The notes: generated by a model from the sequence alone, not told the origin. A DNA stretch of 64,000 nt from Anaerobacillus sp. CMMVII (GCF_025377685.1 NZ_JACEHK010000002.1:1-64000); one strand, 5' to 3'. Shown: positions 9,069 through 18,367, counted from the first letter of the stretch. A program made the numbers and translations.

Positions 9069-9105
9069 AAGGATTAGGTGAAAAATTTCATCTAATCCTT
9101 TTATG
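9069..9105 (+). terminator. Terminator of arsDA operon
   Basis: Long stem AAGGATTAGGTGAAA / TTTCATCTAATCCTT (one G-T pair) followed by TTATG. It lies between convergent ars and moeA genes and could serve both strands. Confidence 0.85.
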
Positions 9106-9119
9106 TTTGACTGCTAACT

Positions 9120-10388
9120 TTATATCTTCAGCACATTACTACTTCCTTCACCATTTAGCAAAAGAATGTCCACGATATCTCCTTTTTTATAGCCTCTAGT
9201 ACCGCCTGGTAAAACAACCAAACAATCTGAGTTTGCAAGTGACCTAACTACCCCCGATTTATCTAGCCCTACAGGTTGGGCGTAAATTTTACCTTCTTCA
9301 ATTTTCATTTTACTACGAATAAAACGGACAAAAGGATTCGGTTTAGGGAAATCTACTTTTAGAAGTCCTTGAATTTTTTGTAAGTGTGGTTTCTCCGAAC
9401 CTAAGTAGTGTTGAATCCATGGTCGAGCCAATAACTCAAAACCGACAAAGCAAGCAGAAGGATTTCCGGACAAACCAAATAATAGTTTACCTTTGTATTC
9501 AGCAACTGTTGTTACACTTCCGGGTCGCATCCCTATTTTATTAAAGAGGACATTAGCGCCTAACTTTTCATAGACTGCTGGTAAAAAATCAAAATCTCCT
9601 ACTGATACTCCCCCGGTCGTAATTAGAGTGTCTACTTTTCCTAAAGCAGAAACAATAGACTCAAAACATTGATCGAATTGATCATCTAGTTTTCCGAAGT
9701 ATTTTGGATCCCCACCGGCTTTTATTATTTGCGAGACAATCATATAAGAATTACTGTTCCTTATTTTTCCTGGTTTAAGTGCTTCATGAACATCTAGTAG
9801 TTCAGTACCGGTTGCGTACACTCCAATAACAGGCTTTTTAGTTACTGGTACTTTATGATATCCAAATGTAGCTAATAAAGCTTTCACTCCGGGTTCTATC
9901 TTGCGTCCAGGCTCAACAAGTATTTCACCGATACGTGTTTCTTCTGCTTGGAACGAAACGTTATCCCCAGGCTTAAAAGATCGTTTAATAACGACATAGG
10001 TATTTCCACTTCTGACCACTTCTTTCGTTAATTCAAACATAACAATTACATCAGTTCCTTTTGGCATTTTTGCTCCGGTCATAATTCGAATTGCTTGCCC
10101 CTGTTTTGGAACCTTTTTTGCGATCCCACCAGCTCCAACTGTTTCAATTACTTCAAGTTCAATTGGGTTTGTTTGAGATGCTAAAACTGTGTCCTCAGCT
10201 CGAACAGCGAATCCATCTAATGGAGAGCGGTTAAATGGTGGAATATCATGGTCTGCTTTTATTGGCGCATGTAATATGCGGTTATCACTTGCATCTAATG
10301 AAACATATTCACACACACTTTCTCTTGAAAATTGCATGACTCTTTCCACTGCCTCTTGTATTTTAATTGGGTTACGATCGATTTTCAT
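9120..10388 (-). CDS. moeA: Molybdopterin molybdotransferase MoeA
   Basis: Enzyme of 422 residues that inserts molybdate into adenylylated molybdopterin in the last step of Mo-cofactor synthesis. Typical motifs are present: PPFNRSPLDGFAVRAEDT, MTGAKMPKGTDVIVMFE, TTGGVSVGDFDF and LSGNPSACFVGFELL. The length is usual for the family. It is transcribed away from tatA-arrA, and the 330-bp divergent region contains two FNR-type sites. This fits supply of cofactor to the ArrA molybdoenzyme under anaerobic conditions, which is inference from position. Confidence 0.96.
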   Translation of the reverse strand: MKIDRNPIKIQEAVERVMQFSRESVCEYVSLDASDNRILHAPIKADHDIPPFNRSPLDGFAVRAEDTVLASQTNPIELEVIETVGAGGIAKKVPKQGQAIRIMTGAKMPKGTDVIVMFELTKEVVRSGNTYVVIKRSFKPGDNVSFQAEETRIGEILVEPGRKIEPGVKALLATFGYHKVPVTKKPVIGVYATGTELLDVHEALKPGKIRNSNSYMIVSQIIKAGGDPKYFGKLDDQFDQCFESIVSALGKVDTLITTGGVSVGDFDFLPAVYEKLGANVLFNKIGMRPGSVTTVAEYKGKLLFGLSGNPSACFVGFELLARPWIQHYLGSEKPHLQKIQGLLKVDFPKPNPFVRFIRSKMKIEEGKIYAQPVGLDKSGVVRSLANSDCLVVLPGGTRGYKKGDIVDILLLNGEGSSNVLKI

Positions 10389-10555
10389 ACATATCTTCCT
10401 TCCTTCACTGAAATGTCAAAAATGAATTCTTAGAAAGAGACTTCTTTTTACGAATAGTTTAACTGATCATTCAGTAATATCAACGATTTTTTTTGTAGGG
10501 AATATTATTGCCACAATTACGTTTTTTCCCTACAAGAGATATCCGTTTTCCTGAT

Positions 10556-10571
10556 AGTGATAAAAATCACA
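10556..10571 (+). promoter_or_regulatory. FNR/CRP-type site, distal
   Basis: AGTGA - TAAAAA - TCACA, one mismatch from the TGTGA-N6-TCACA consensus. It lies between moeA and tatA, 168 bases before the moeA start on the other strand, so it could act on moeA or as a second site for the arr operon. Confidence 0.6.
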
Positions 10572-10645
10572 ATTAGTGCAAAATGAAGATAACAACAGGC
10601 ACTACAATGAAAAATATCCCAATATATTGATCAACTAATGCACTT

Positions 10646-10686
10646 TGTGAATAATTTCACAAAGAGAACGAAATGCGTGTTATAGT
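10646..10686 (+). promoter_or_regulatory. arr promoter with perfect FNR-type box
   Basis: TGTGA-ATAATT-TCACA (10646-10661) is a perfect FNR/CRP-family site. A -10 hexamer TATAGT follows at 10681-10686, which predicts a start near 10694. The site would then be centred about 40-41 bases upstream, the usual class II activator position. There is no good -35 element, as expected for an activator-dependent promoter. Confidence 0.8.
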
Positions 10687-10717
10687 TTAAGTGTACTAAA
10701 AAGAAGGAGGGGATTAA

Positions 10718-10900
10718 ATGCTATCAAATATCGGAATACCAGGATTAATTTTAATTTTAGTCATCGCACTTATTATTTTCGGACCTAAAAAGCTACCTGA
10801 AATGGGTAGAGCAATAGGTGAAACATTAAAGGAGTTCAAAAAATCAACCCGTCAATTAACAGAGTTTGACGAAGTATCACAGGATAAGACAAAAGAGTAA
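10718..10900 (+). CDS. tatA: Twin-arginine translocase subunit TatA
   Basis: A 60-residue protein with one N-terminal membrane helix ([18 protein letters not shown]), the FGPKKLPE hinge, and an amphipathic helix ([13 protein letters not shown]). This is the standard TatA layout. It begins at ATG 10718 behind GAAGGAGGGG and lies 36 bases before arrA, whose product has a Tat signal. It is probably a pathway-dedicated TatA that exports the folded molybdoenzyme with TatC encoded elsewhere; no tatC is in this window. Confidence 0.95.
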   Translation: MLSNIGIPGLILILVIALIIFGPKKLPEMGRAIGETLKEFKKSTRQLTEFDEVSQDKTKE

Positions 10901-10936
10901 CTAAAAAAGGATATAGATGAAGAGGAGGAAAAGTGC

Positions 10937-13366
10937 ATGAGAAGACGTACGTTTCTTAAAGCAAGTGCAGCAGCTGGTGCATTAGCGGCGGTTAGTAGTG
11001 CAATGCCAATTTCATTAAGTAATTTAGAAGAATCGAGAGTCAAAGCAGATGCAATGAAAGAAGAAAAATGGGTTAATAGTTTTTGTACTAACTGTGTAGG
11101 TTGGTGTCCTTTACGAGTTAGAGTGGTAAACGGCAAGGCAGTTCACGTTGAGGGAAACCCACTTTCAAAAACAACTGGCGGGAAGATTTGTCCTAAAGGC
11201 CATTTAGGTCTTCAACAAATGTATGATCCAGATCGTATTAAAGGCCCGATGAAAAGAACGAATCCTAAGAAAGGTAAAAATGAAGATCCGCAATTTGTAC
11301 CTATTTCATGGGATGAAGCATTGGAAACAGTAGCAAATAAAATGAAGGAGCTACGTAATAGTGGTAATGCTCACAAAGTAGTATTAAATCGTGGTCGTTA
11401 CAACACGTTAGATGTTCATTTATTGTACGAACGTTTTTGTAAAGTTTATGGAACTCCAAATAATATATCTCATAGCTCAATTTGTGCTGAGGCAACGAAG
11501 CAAGGTAGACAGATGGCAGATGGAGTATGGGATTATGTGGGAATTGACCTAGAAAGAACGAACTATCTATTATGTTTTGGAATGAGCCCGCTAGAAGCTC
11601 ATCGTCCATATACAAGATTACTTAATGCTTTCGGAAAGGTTCGAGATCGAGCCAACCGTATAAAAATGGTCGTCGTAGATCCGCGAATGAGTGTTTCCGC
11701 TGCTAAGGCAGATGAATGGGTTGCATTAAATCCTGGAACAGACGGAGCTCTTGCTAATGCTATAGCACATGTTATCCTAACCGAAGGGTTATGGGATAAG
11801 AATTTTGTGGGAGACTTTGTAAATCCAGAAGATAAGTTTACAACTGGAAAAACAATTATGGAAACATCAGGGACTAATGAAGCTGGTGAACCGATACCAA
11901 CATTTGTTGAAAATGAAACCCATGGGTTAATAAAATGGTGGAACATGGTTTTAAAAGATGCTACCCCTGAATGGGCGGCAGATATTACAGGTATTTCTGC
12001 AGATCGTATTATTAAAATAGCGAAAGAATTTGCGACAACAAAACCTGCGTATGCTTGGAGTGGTCGAGGAACGGGAATGCGGCCTAATGGAGCCTATTGC
12101 ACATACAGTGTATACGTATTAAATGGGTTAGTTGGATCCATTGATGTACCCGGAGGAATTATTTATCCATCAGGTTCAACATATGCAGAGGATCCAATAG
12201 ATCATACAGTGGTAATGGACGATATTGCTAACAAAGGCTTAGAGCAACCTCGTATAGATAACCGTCGTTCAAAGCAATTTCCAAATGCGGGTGTTGTTAC
12301 AGCACAATTAGGGGAAGCCATATTAAATGAAGACCCTTATAATGTTGAAATGATTTTAGCGTATTTTAACAATTTTACATTCTCAATTCCAAATACGAAA
12401 GTATATGAAGAGGCTTATGCTAAAGTTCCATTTATCGTTCATATTACACCAATGATGGCTGAACTCACGACCTATGCTGATATTATTTTACCTACACCAA
12501 CGAGCTTTGAGAAATGGAATTACACACACCCAGTAAAATCAGGTCTTTATGCGGAAACAAGAATTTCTACACCTGTCGTACAGCCTTTATATGACACGAT
12601 GCAAACGGCTGATATTACACTTGAGCTTGCAAAGCGTATTGGGGGATCAGTGGCAAAGACATTCGAAGGGGTTAATGTTCAAGAATATATTAAGGCACGC
12701 TTAGGAGAAATGCAGTCTTGGGATGAGTGGATGGAAAAAGGAATTCATGTAAAAGATCCGTATAAGATTGGTTCTACCCGAGAGATAGGTTTTCCAACAC
12801 CTACTGGGAAGTTTGAATTTTTCGCGAACACTACTAAACTATTATTTGAAGAAAGAGGAATTTCTGTAACGAATGATGCTGACATGGCACGTATAAAGGT
12901 TGATGCAAGAGGCGATCTAGTTTACCTTCCACATTGGGAAAAACCTAAGGATTTAGGTACTAAAGAAGAGTATCCGCTATTATTAATCTCCTATAAATCA
13001 GCACTTGCAGGTGAAGGTCGTACAGCAAATAACCCTTGGGCTCAAGATCGTTTCTTAGTCCAGTATGGAGCGGGAAATACGACTTTTGCTGAGATTAATC
13101 CAGATACTGCAGAAAAATGGGGGATTAACGAAGGTGATTTAGTTAAAGTGTCGTCATTATTTGGAGAAGTACAATGTCAAGCCAAGCTTTCGGAAGGAAT
13201 TCATCCTGATATCTTAGCCATGGTTTATGGTAATGGTCACTGGGCTTATGGAAGATTTGCGAAAGATAAAGGCGTAAACCCGAACGATTTAAAAGGTACA
13301 GATTATGAATATATTTCAGGATCATCAAGTTACTATAATACACGCGTAAAAGTAACAAAAGTTTAG
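10937..13366 (+). CDS. arrA: Respiratory arsenate reductase-like molybdoenzyme, large subunit
   Basis: DMSO-reductase-family catalytic subunit of 809 residues. It has a Tat signal (RRRTFLKASAAAGALA), a [4Fe-4S] motif C50-x2-C53-x3-C57-x27-C85, and a probable Mo-ligand Cys183 in ISHSSICAEA, with RGRYNTLDV just before it. The molybdopterin-dinucleotide domain is at the C-terminus (AEINPDTAEKWGINEGD). The subunit set, the adjacent ars operon and the nearby PhnD/kinase/regulator genes favour ArrA, which reduces arsenate to arsenite outside the membrane. Alternatives are selenate (Srd-type), polysulfide or tetrathionate reductase; the sequence alone does not settle the substrate. It begins at ATG 10937 behind GAGGAGG. 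Confidence 0.8.
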   Translation: MRRRTFLKASAAAGALAAVSSAMPISLSNLEESRVKADAMKEEKWVNSFCTNCVGWCPLRVRVVNGKAVHVEGNPLSKTTGGKICPKGHLGLQQMYDPDRIKGPMKRTNPKKGKNEDPQFVPISWDEALETVANKMKELRNSGNAHKVVLNRGRYNTLDVHLLYERFCKVYGTPNNISHSSICAEATKQGRQMADGVWDYVGIDLERTNYLLCFGMSPLEAHRPYTRLLNAFGKVRDRANRIKMVVVDPRMSVSAAKADEWVALNPGTDGALANAIAHVILTEGLWDKNFVGDFVNPEDKFTTGKTIMETSGTNEAGEPIPTFVENETHGLIKWWNMVLKDATPEWAADITGISADRIIKIAKEFATTKPAYAWSGRGTGMRPNGAYCTYSVYVLNGLVGSIDVPGGIIYPSGSTYAEDPIDHTVVMDDIANKGLEQPRIDNRRSKQFPNAGVVTAQLGEAILNEDPYNVEMILAYFNNFTFSIPNTKVYEEAYAKVPFIVHITPMMAELTTYADIILPTPTSFEKWNYTHPVKSGLYAETRISTPVVQPLYDTMQTADITLELAKRIGGSVAKTFEGVNVQEYIKARLGEMQSWDEWMEKGIHVKDPYKIGSTREIGFPTPTGKFEFFANTTKLLFEERGISVTNDADMARIKVDARGDLVYLPHWEKPKDLGTKEEYPLLLISYKSALAGEGRTANNPWAQDRFLVQYGAGNTTFAEINPDTAEKWGINEGDLVKVSSLFGEVQCQAKLSEGIHPDILAMVYGNGHWAYGRFAKDKGVNPNDLKGTDYEYISGSSSYYNTRVKVTKV

Positions 13367-13379
13367 GGAGGTGTAAAAA

Positions 13380-14000
13380 ATGAGAATAGGAATGGTAATA
13401 GATATAGATAAATGTACAGCATGTCAAGCTTGCACGATTGCGTGTTGCTCTGAAAATAATCTTCCAAAAGGTATTCAAAGAACAAATATCTACCCAATTG
13501 GACCAAAAGGTAAATTTCCGAATGTCTCTATGCAATTTGTCTCAATGGGCTGTATGCAATGTGATGATGCACCTTGTGTGAAGGTTTGTCCAATTAAGGC
13601 AACATATATGAGGGAAGATGGAATAGTTATACAAGACAACGATAAATGTATGGGATGTAAATATTGTATGACAGCGTGTCCGTATGAAGCTCGAAATTTC
13701 AATAAATATGCACCGTTTACTGAAGAGTATGACGAAAAGCCAGAGTTTATAAATCCTAGTTCGAGTCTATCTCCAAGACATACTATTGAAAAGTGCGATT
13801 TCTGTAGCCATCGCCAAGACGCTAGTGATGGAATTGCTGCTACAGCATGTGTAGTAGCCTGCCCTTCAGAGGCACGGTATATTGGTGATCTTGATGATCC
13901 AAACAGTGAAATAAATCAACTGATTAGAAGAAAGCACGCTCAACCTTTACGACCAGAGCAAAAAACAAAGCCAAAAGTTTATTACGTGTGGGATAAATAA
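13380..14000 (+). CDS. arrB: Four-cluster ferredoxin subunit (ArrB-like)
   Basis: Electron-transfer subunit of 206 residues with four cysteine groups, enough for four [4Fe-4S] clusters: C12-C15-C18-C22, C58-C61-C66-C70, C90-C93-C96-C100, and C139-C142 with C157 and C161. There is no signal peptide, so it would be co-exported with the Tat-tagged large subunit. It starts 13 bases after arrA behind GGGAGGTG. It passes electrons from the NrfD-type membrane subunit to the molybdenum subunit. Confidence 0.93.
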   Translation: MRIGMVIDIDKCTACQACTIACCSENNLPKGIQRTNIYPIGPKGKFPNVSMQFVSMGCMQCDDAPCVKVCPIKATYMREDGIVIQDNDKCMGCKYCMTACPYEARNFNKYAPFTEEYDEKPEFINPSSSLSPRHTIEKCDFCSHRQDASDGIAATACVVACPSEARYIGDLDDPNSEINQLIRRKHAQPLRPEQKTKPKVYYVWDK

Positions 14001-14026
14001 ATTCCTAAAGAAAGGGAGGTATTAAA

Positions 14027-15193
14027 ATGTCAGTTAACACAGAAGTTCAAACAAACGTACCTTTAAAGAATTCTATTATTCCTTCAGGTACGGCGTTAAT
14101 ATGGGTTGTTGTTTTTGGGGTCTTAGCTGCAGTAGGACTATTCGCTGCTGGAACCATTTTAGTTCAAGGTCAGTCTTCACTAGCAGCGACAAACTTAGTT
14201 CCATGGAATATCTTTGTATCAGCCTATGTATTCTTTGTTGTTACGAGTACTGGACTATGTTTCATATCTGCATTTGGCCACGTTGTTGGAATTCACAGGT
14301 ATGAAATTATAAGTAAAAGAGCAGTAACTATGTCGTTAATTATGCTAGCGGTAGGTATGATGGCAATTCTTTTAGACATAGGCCGTCCGCTAATGATGAT
14401 TAACATGTTGTTTTCACCAAATCCAACATCACCTATGTTCTGGATGGGATTACTTTATGGGGTTTATGGCTTCTTATTAGTGATGGAGCTAATATCTATA
14501 ATTAAAGGTAACCATAAAGCAACAAAAATCTGGGGAACACTTGGTGTTCTTTCAGCGCTAGTTGCTCACGGAACATTAGGTGCATTATTCGGGATGCTTT
14601 ATGCTAGAGATTTATGGTACGGAGAATATATGCCAATCTACTTTATTCTTTCAGCATTTGTATCTGGATTAGCAGCATTATCATTGTTTATCTTTTTATC
14701 TTATGGGTCTCAAAAAAAATATATCCCTTATAAGTTAGAAGGTCTGTTAAGTGAAATCGGTCGAATTTTGGCTTATGCTTTAGGTGCATTACTATTCTTC
14801 ATATTTTGGAAGTCAGTTGCTGGACTTTACGCAGGAAAAGTAGAAACACAAATGTTATTATTCGGTGAATACGCAGTTAGGTTCTGGGTATTTGAAGTAA
14901 TCATTGGAATATTAGTTCCTATGTTTATCCTTGCAAATAAATCAATGAGAACAAAAGGTGGTATTGTACTTTCAGCAATTCTAGTATTAACAGGTTTAGT
15001 GATGGCTCGTTTAAATCTAGTAATTGTAGGGCAGTTATCGCGTCCATTTGAGCAAGGATTGGCATCATATAGTGCCAACGCTTTAGAAATAATGTTCTTT
15101 GCAGGATTGTTTGGAATCGCAGGTCTCCTTTACATGATTGCAAGCACTATACTGAAGTTTGAAAAATATGAAGAAAAAATGAGTAAACAATAG
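14027..15193 (+). CDS. arrC: NrfD-type membrane quinol-oxidising subunit
   Basis: Integral membrane protein of 388 residues with about ten hydrophobic segments, matching the NrfD/PsrC family that oxidises menaquinol and anchors Mo-Fe-S reductases. Family features include the polar LLDIGRPLMMINMLFSPNPTSPMFW stretch (about residues 111-135, quoted in part: LDIGRPL, SPNPTSPMFW) and LARLN-like VMARLNLVI near the C-terminus. It has its own GGGAGG site and follows arrB by 26 bases. NrfD proteins bind no heme. Confidence 0.92.
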   Translation: MSVNTEVQTNVPLKNSIIPSGTALIWVVVFGVLAAVGLFAAGTILVQGQSSLAATNLVPWNIFVSAYVFFVVTSTGLCFISAFGHVVGIHRYEIISKRAVTMSLIMLAVGMMAILLDIGRPLMMINMLFSPNPTSPMFWMGLLYGVYGFLLVMELISIIKGNHKATKIWGTLGVLSALVAHGTLGALFGMLYARDLWYGEYMPIYFILSAFVSGLAALSLFIFLSYGSQKKYIPYKLEGLLSEIGRILAYALGALLFFIFWKSVAGLYAGKVETQMLLFGEYAVRFWVFEVIIGILVPMFILANKSMRTKGGIVLSAILVLTGLVMARLNLVIVGQLSRPFEQGLASYSANALEIMFFAGLFGIAGLLYMIASTILKFEKYEEKMSKQ

Positions 15194-15214
15194 TCATATA
15201 AGAAGAAGAATGAG

Positions 15215-15250
15215 CAACAAACAACTGGTTACAAGATCAGTTGTTTGTTG
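15215..15250 (+). repeat. Stem-loop between arrC and chaperone gene
   Basis: Perfect 13-bp inverted repeat CAACAAACAACTG / CAGTTGTTTGTTG with a 10-base loop. It is followed by TCTCTTATT rather than a clean T run, so it is more likely a partial terminator or an RNA-processing stem that lowers chaperone expression relative to arrABC. Confidence 0.8.
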
Positions 15251-15293
15251 TCTCTTATTAAGTCACTCCGTCAAAATCGAAAGGAGACATCTT

Positions 15294-15974
15294 ATGTCAC
15301 AATCTACAGAATTAAACGTAATTGACAACAAATCTGAGGCTAGAGCTTATATTTACAAGTGGTTACAAGAAAAATTTGTAACTCCGAATGGAGAAAAATA
15401 CACTGAATTTGATTTTTCTACATTAAGGGAAGCGCTAGCTTATATTGGAATGAACAATTTGGAAGCACCGATACTTGAAATGGAAGAAACCCTCAATCAA
15501 AACTATAGTGAGAAAGATGCAGTATTAGAATTTTGCAGATTGTTCTACGGACCACAAAAGATTCCTTGTCCACCGTTCGGTTCCTATTATGTTGACACGA
15601 TGATACCAATGAATAAGTCGGCAGTAATGGCTCTTGAAGAATATTTGAATTGGGGACTTGTATTGTCTGAAAACACAGGGTGCTTTCCAGATCACATTGC
15701 AATTGAATTGGAATTTATCTATTATTTAGCAGCTAAAGAAGAAGATGCTAGAGAGCAAAGGGATTATCTAAAGGCAATAGAATTAGTAGATGCTCAACAA
15801 CAATTTTTAGCAAAGCACTTAATTAAATGGGTACCACAGTTTGTAGAAAAAACTGTAGAAACTACAAATCTGAAATTATTCAGTGGACTAGTAAAGTTTA
15901 TTAACGAGTTTCTTAAAGAAGATTATAGATTATTGAATGATATAAAAGAGCAATACAAACAGTCAATGAATTAG
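15294..15974 (+). CDS. arrD: TorD/DmsD-family molybdoenzyme chaperone
   Basis: Cytoplasmic all-helical protein of about 226 residues of the TorD/NarJ family, which binds the Tat signal of a molybdoenzyme until cofactor is inserted. The family signature region is FCRLFYGPQKIPCPPFGSYY followed by DHIAIELEFIYYLAAKE. The start at 15294 follows AAGGAGA; an in-frame start at 15210 would translate the upstream hairpin. The partner is most likely ArrA. Confidence 0.92.
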   Translation: MSQSTELNVIDNKSEARAYIYKWLQEKFVTPNGEKYTEFDFSTLREALAYIGMNNLEAPILEMEETLNQNYSEKDAVLEFCRLFYGPQKIPCPPFGSYYVDTMIPMNKSAVMALEEYLNWGLVLSENTGCFPDHIAIELEFIYYLAAKEEDAREQRDYLKAIELVDAQQQFLAKHLIKWVPQFVEKTVETTNLKLFSGLVKFINEFLKEDYRLLNDIKEQYKQSMN

Positions 15975-16057
15975 ATTCAAATTCTTAAATGAAATAAAAA
16001 AACGAACATGAACAAATTATGTAATTGTAAGCATAGAGGGAGAGGGGTTGATAGTAT

Positions 16058-17215
16058 ATGAGCACAGCAATAAGTAAGTGGATTGAGGGGCATTCAATGG
16101 ATCTATCTTTAGTTCAATGTTTGAATAAGCAAAGTCGCAGTGTTGTATGTGATAAGTGTATCGGCGGCTGTCCAACTAATGCATTACAATTAAACAATAA
16201 AAGTGAAATAGATTTTCTTAAAGAACAGTGCTTATATTGTGGGAAATGTGTCAGTGACTGCTCGGTTTTAGCATTTGATTTCATCTCAAAGCCATATACA
16301 AAAACAATTAAACAAATGACTGCTTATCCTAATAGTTCAATTACATGCGAACAATTTGAAAAATACCAAAAAGGTATTAAAGTACCATGTTATTTACACC
16401 TTGATACTGCAATGCTCATTCATTATGTCACAGTTAATAGAAAATTACCGACAGACCATCAGAATAATATGATTGTGGAATTATATATAGGAAGCTGTGA
16501 ATCTTGCCCTCAAAATAAGCATATATATATATCAGTGCAAGATCATCTGACACAAATTCAAGAATGGTTTGATCAAGTAGGTATGGCTATAAAGATAGTT
16601 GTCTCATTAGATGATAAGCACTACTTTTCTAAAATAGATGAAGAGGCTGCTGATGGGATTACTCGAAGGACATTACTTAAAAGCCTAGCGTTTAACTTTT
16701 TTAAACGTACAGAAGAACAAGAAATAGAAACGAAAGATACTGCTCCTGAGCAATTAAATGTGAAGGGAAAATTTAAATACAAACGGGAATTAATTAATCA
16801 AGGGTTTACGCTTTTTCAAGATCAAGTTGAAAATAATTGTAACGTATTACCTCATTCAGATTTTGCAATGGTAAAGAAAAAGGAGCCATGTACTCATTGT
16901 CGTATTTGCGAAAAAATCTGTCCTACTAAAGCTTTGATTTGGGAAGATAACAACAGTAACTCAACATTAAACTTTTTTCCACAAAAGTGTATTGCTTGTC
17001 GTCGTTGTGAAAGTTGTCCAATGGGATCAATTTCGGTTCTGCCTATTTCTGCATACGATTATATTCACACTAATAAACAGCAAATAGCAGAGTTGATCAC
17101 TGGAAGATGTATAGATTGTGGGGATAGTATTAGAAGTTTAGGTGATACACAAGATTTGTGCCCTATCTGCATAAAAAAAAGAGAAATCGCTCAAAGCTTA
17201 TTTGATAGATTATAA
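16058..17215 (+). CDS. Polyferredoxin-like 4Fe-4S protein with zinc ribbon
   Basis: Protein of 385 residues that I do not recognise by name. Two N-terminal clusters are indicated by C31-x2-C34-x3-C38 and C58-x2-C61-x2-C64-x3-C68. A middle domain has VPC (C111) and SCESCP (C147, C150). Two more clusters follow (C278-x2-C281-x2-C284-x3-C288; C311-x2-C314-x2-C317-x2-C320), and a C-terminal ribbon C351-x2-C354, C368-x2-C371 probably binds zinc. There is no signal peptide or membrane segment, so it is cytoplasmic. It follows arrD by 83 bases and precedes a related gene. A role in electron supply or in maturing the reductase is a guess. Confidence 0.8.
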   Translation: MSTAISKWIEGHSMDLSLVQCLNKQSRSVVCDKCIGGCPTNALQLNNKSEIDFLKEQCLYCGKCVSDCSVLAFDFISKPYTKTIKQMTAYPNSSITCEQFEKYQKGIKVPCYLHLDTAMLIHYVTVNRKLPTDHQNNMIVELYIGSCESCPQNKHIYISVQDHLTQIQEWFDQVGMAIKIVVSLDDKHYFSKIDEEAADGITRRTLLKSLAFNFFKRTEEQEIETKDTAPEQLNVKGKFKYKRELINQGFTLFQDQVENNCNVLPHSDFAMVKKKEPCTHCRICEKICPTKALIWEDNNSNSTLNFFPQKCIACRRCESCPMGSISVLPISAYDYIHTNKQQIAELITGRCIDCGDSIRSLGDTQDLCPICIKKREIAQSLFDRL

Positions 17216-17255
17216 TAAATTACTTATATATCTAGCGAAGAGGTGCATAAATAAA

Positions 17256-18263
17256 ATGTTACAAAAATGGTTGGCTAATCCGTTTGGTAATAGCACTTCA
17301 ATACAATTGGTCGAGAGTTATTGTCTGAATTTTATAAACGAGGAAATTAACTGTTCACACTGTAGAAATGTTTGTCCAACAAATGCAATTATATTTAAAA
17401 ATGACAAAATAGAACTTGATCATACTAAATGTAATAAATGTAGTGTGTGCGTTCACCACTGTCCAACAGATGCTTTATTTTTGGAAACTGAAACATTGTA
17501 TCATTATGAAAACAGATCGCATCTAGAGAATATGTTTGTTTGACTTGCAAAAAACAAAAAGGCATCAAGATGATATCGTCTTACCATGTCTATCGGTTAT
17601 TACACCAGAACTTATTTTAGTTGCACACATGCATAACAAATGGGTTCAAGTTTTTTATAATCATCATAAATGTAGAAATTGCCCTTTAAACCATAACGTT
17701 TCAAAAACAATGGAAACTCTAAGAGAACTAGATTACATTACTAACTATGATATTGAGCTTATTGATGATGAGTTTGATAAAAAGGCAAGGAAAAAAAGCC
17801 TAAAAAAACAACAATGGTTTACGTTTCATAAACAGAAGTCAAATGAACAAACGGAGAAATTAATTTTAATTGAACAAGTAAAATTAATATTGAAAATAAA
17901 ATCCCAACACCTGAAAGAAGAAAGTATCTTGCTGAATATCTAAAACGTGAAAAGCAGGAAATGTACTTGTCAGTAAATTTAGCTGAAAAATTTAAATTAA
18001 TCACATTAACGGTAGATGATCATTGTGATTTATGTGAAAAGTGCGTAAATCATTGTCCAACTGGAGCATTAAACATTGTAAATAACGACGAGGGGATAAC
18101 CTTATCGCATAATGTAATACAGTGTATAGATTGTGAACTTTGCAGTGACAGCTGTTTATATATAAATCGAGCACTTCAAACGTGCCTTTATGAAGGAGTG
18201 GTTTTACCTAGAGTCTTGAAAGGGGCTATTCCTTCTGAGTGGAAAAAAGGTAAAAATCTATAA
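17256..18263 (+). CDS. Second polyferredoxin-like protein (frameshifted)
   Basis: Paralogue-like partner of the gene upstream, about 335 residues if the frame is repaired. The first part has CSHCRNVCPTNA and CNKCSVCVHHCPTDA. The middle part has LPCLSVI and KCRNCPLN, matching the VPC/SCESCP middle domain of the neighbour. The end has CDLCEKCVNHCPTGA and CIDCELCSDSC. The frame changes near 17538-17560 (possibly two single-base losses, since TCKK and KTKRHQ lie in different frames) and again near 17880-17895, where the IPTPERRKYLAEYL frame takes over. Each is explained by one missing base. No stop lies within the repaired frame. Function unknown; probably cotranscribed with arr. Confidence 0.75.
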
Positions 18264-18266
18264 TGT

Positions 18267-18300
18267 AAAGTAGTTAATTTAAGTATTAACTACTTTTTTG
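18267..18300 (+). terminator. Terminator of arr operon
   Basis: Perfect 12-bp stem AAAGTAGTTAAT / ATTAACTACTTT, 6-base loop, then T-rich tail, just after the second polyferredoxin gene. Confidence 0.93.
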
Positions 18301-18367
18301 ATTTTCTACAAAATGTAAGAAATCAAAACTAAACTACGAATTGTTATATTTTTGTTTTTGTATCTTA

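Noticed and set aside
16058-17215. NapG/NapH-like or hydrogenase Fe-S subunit
   Set aside because: It lacks a Tat signal or membrane helices, and the VPC/CxxCP middle domain plus zinc ribbon does not fit those families.
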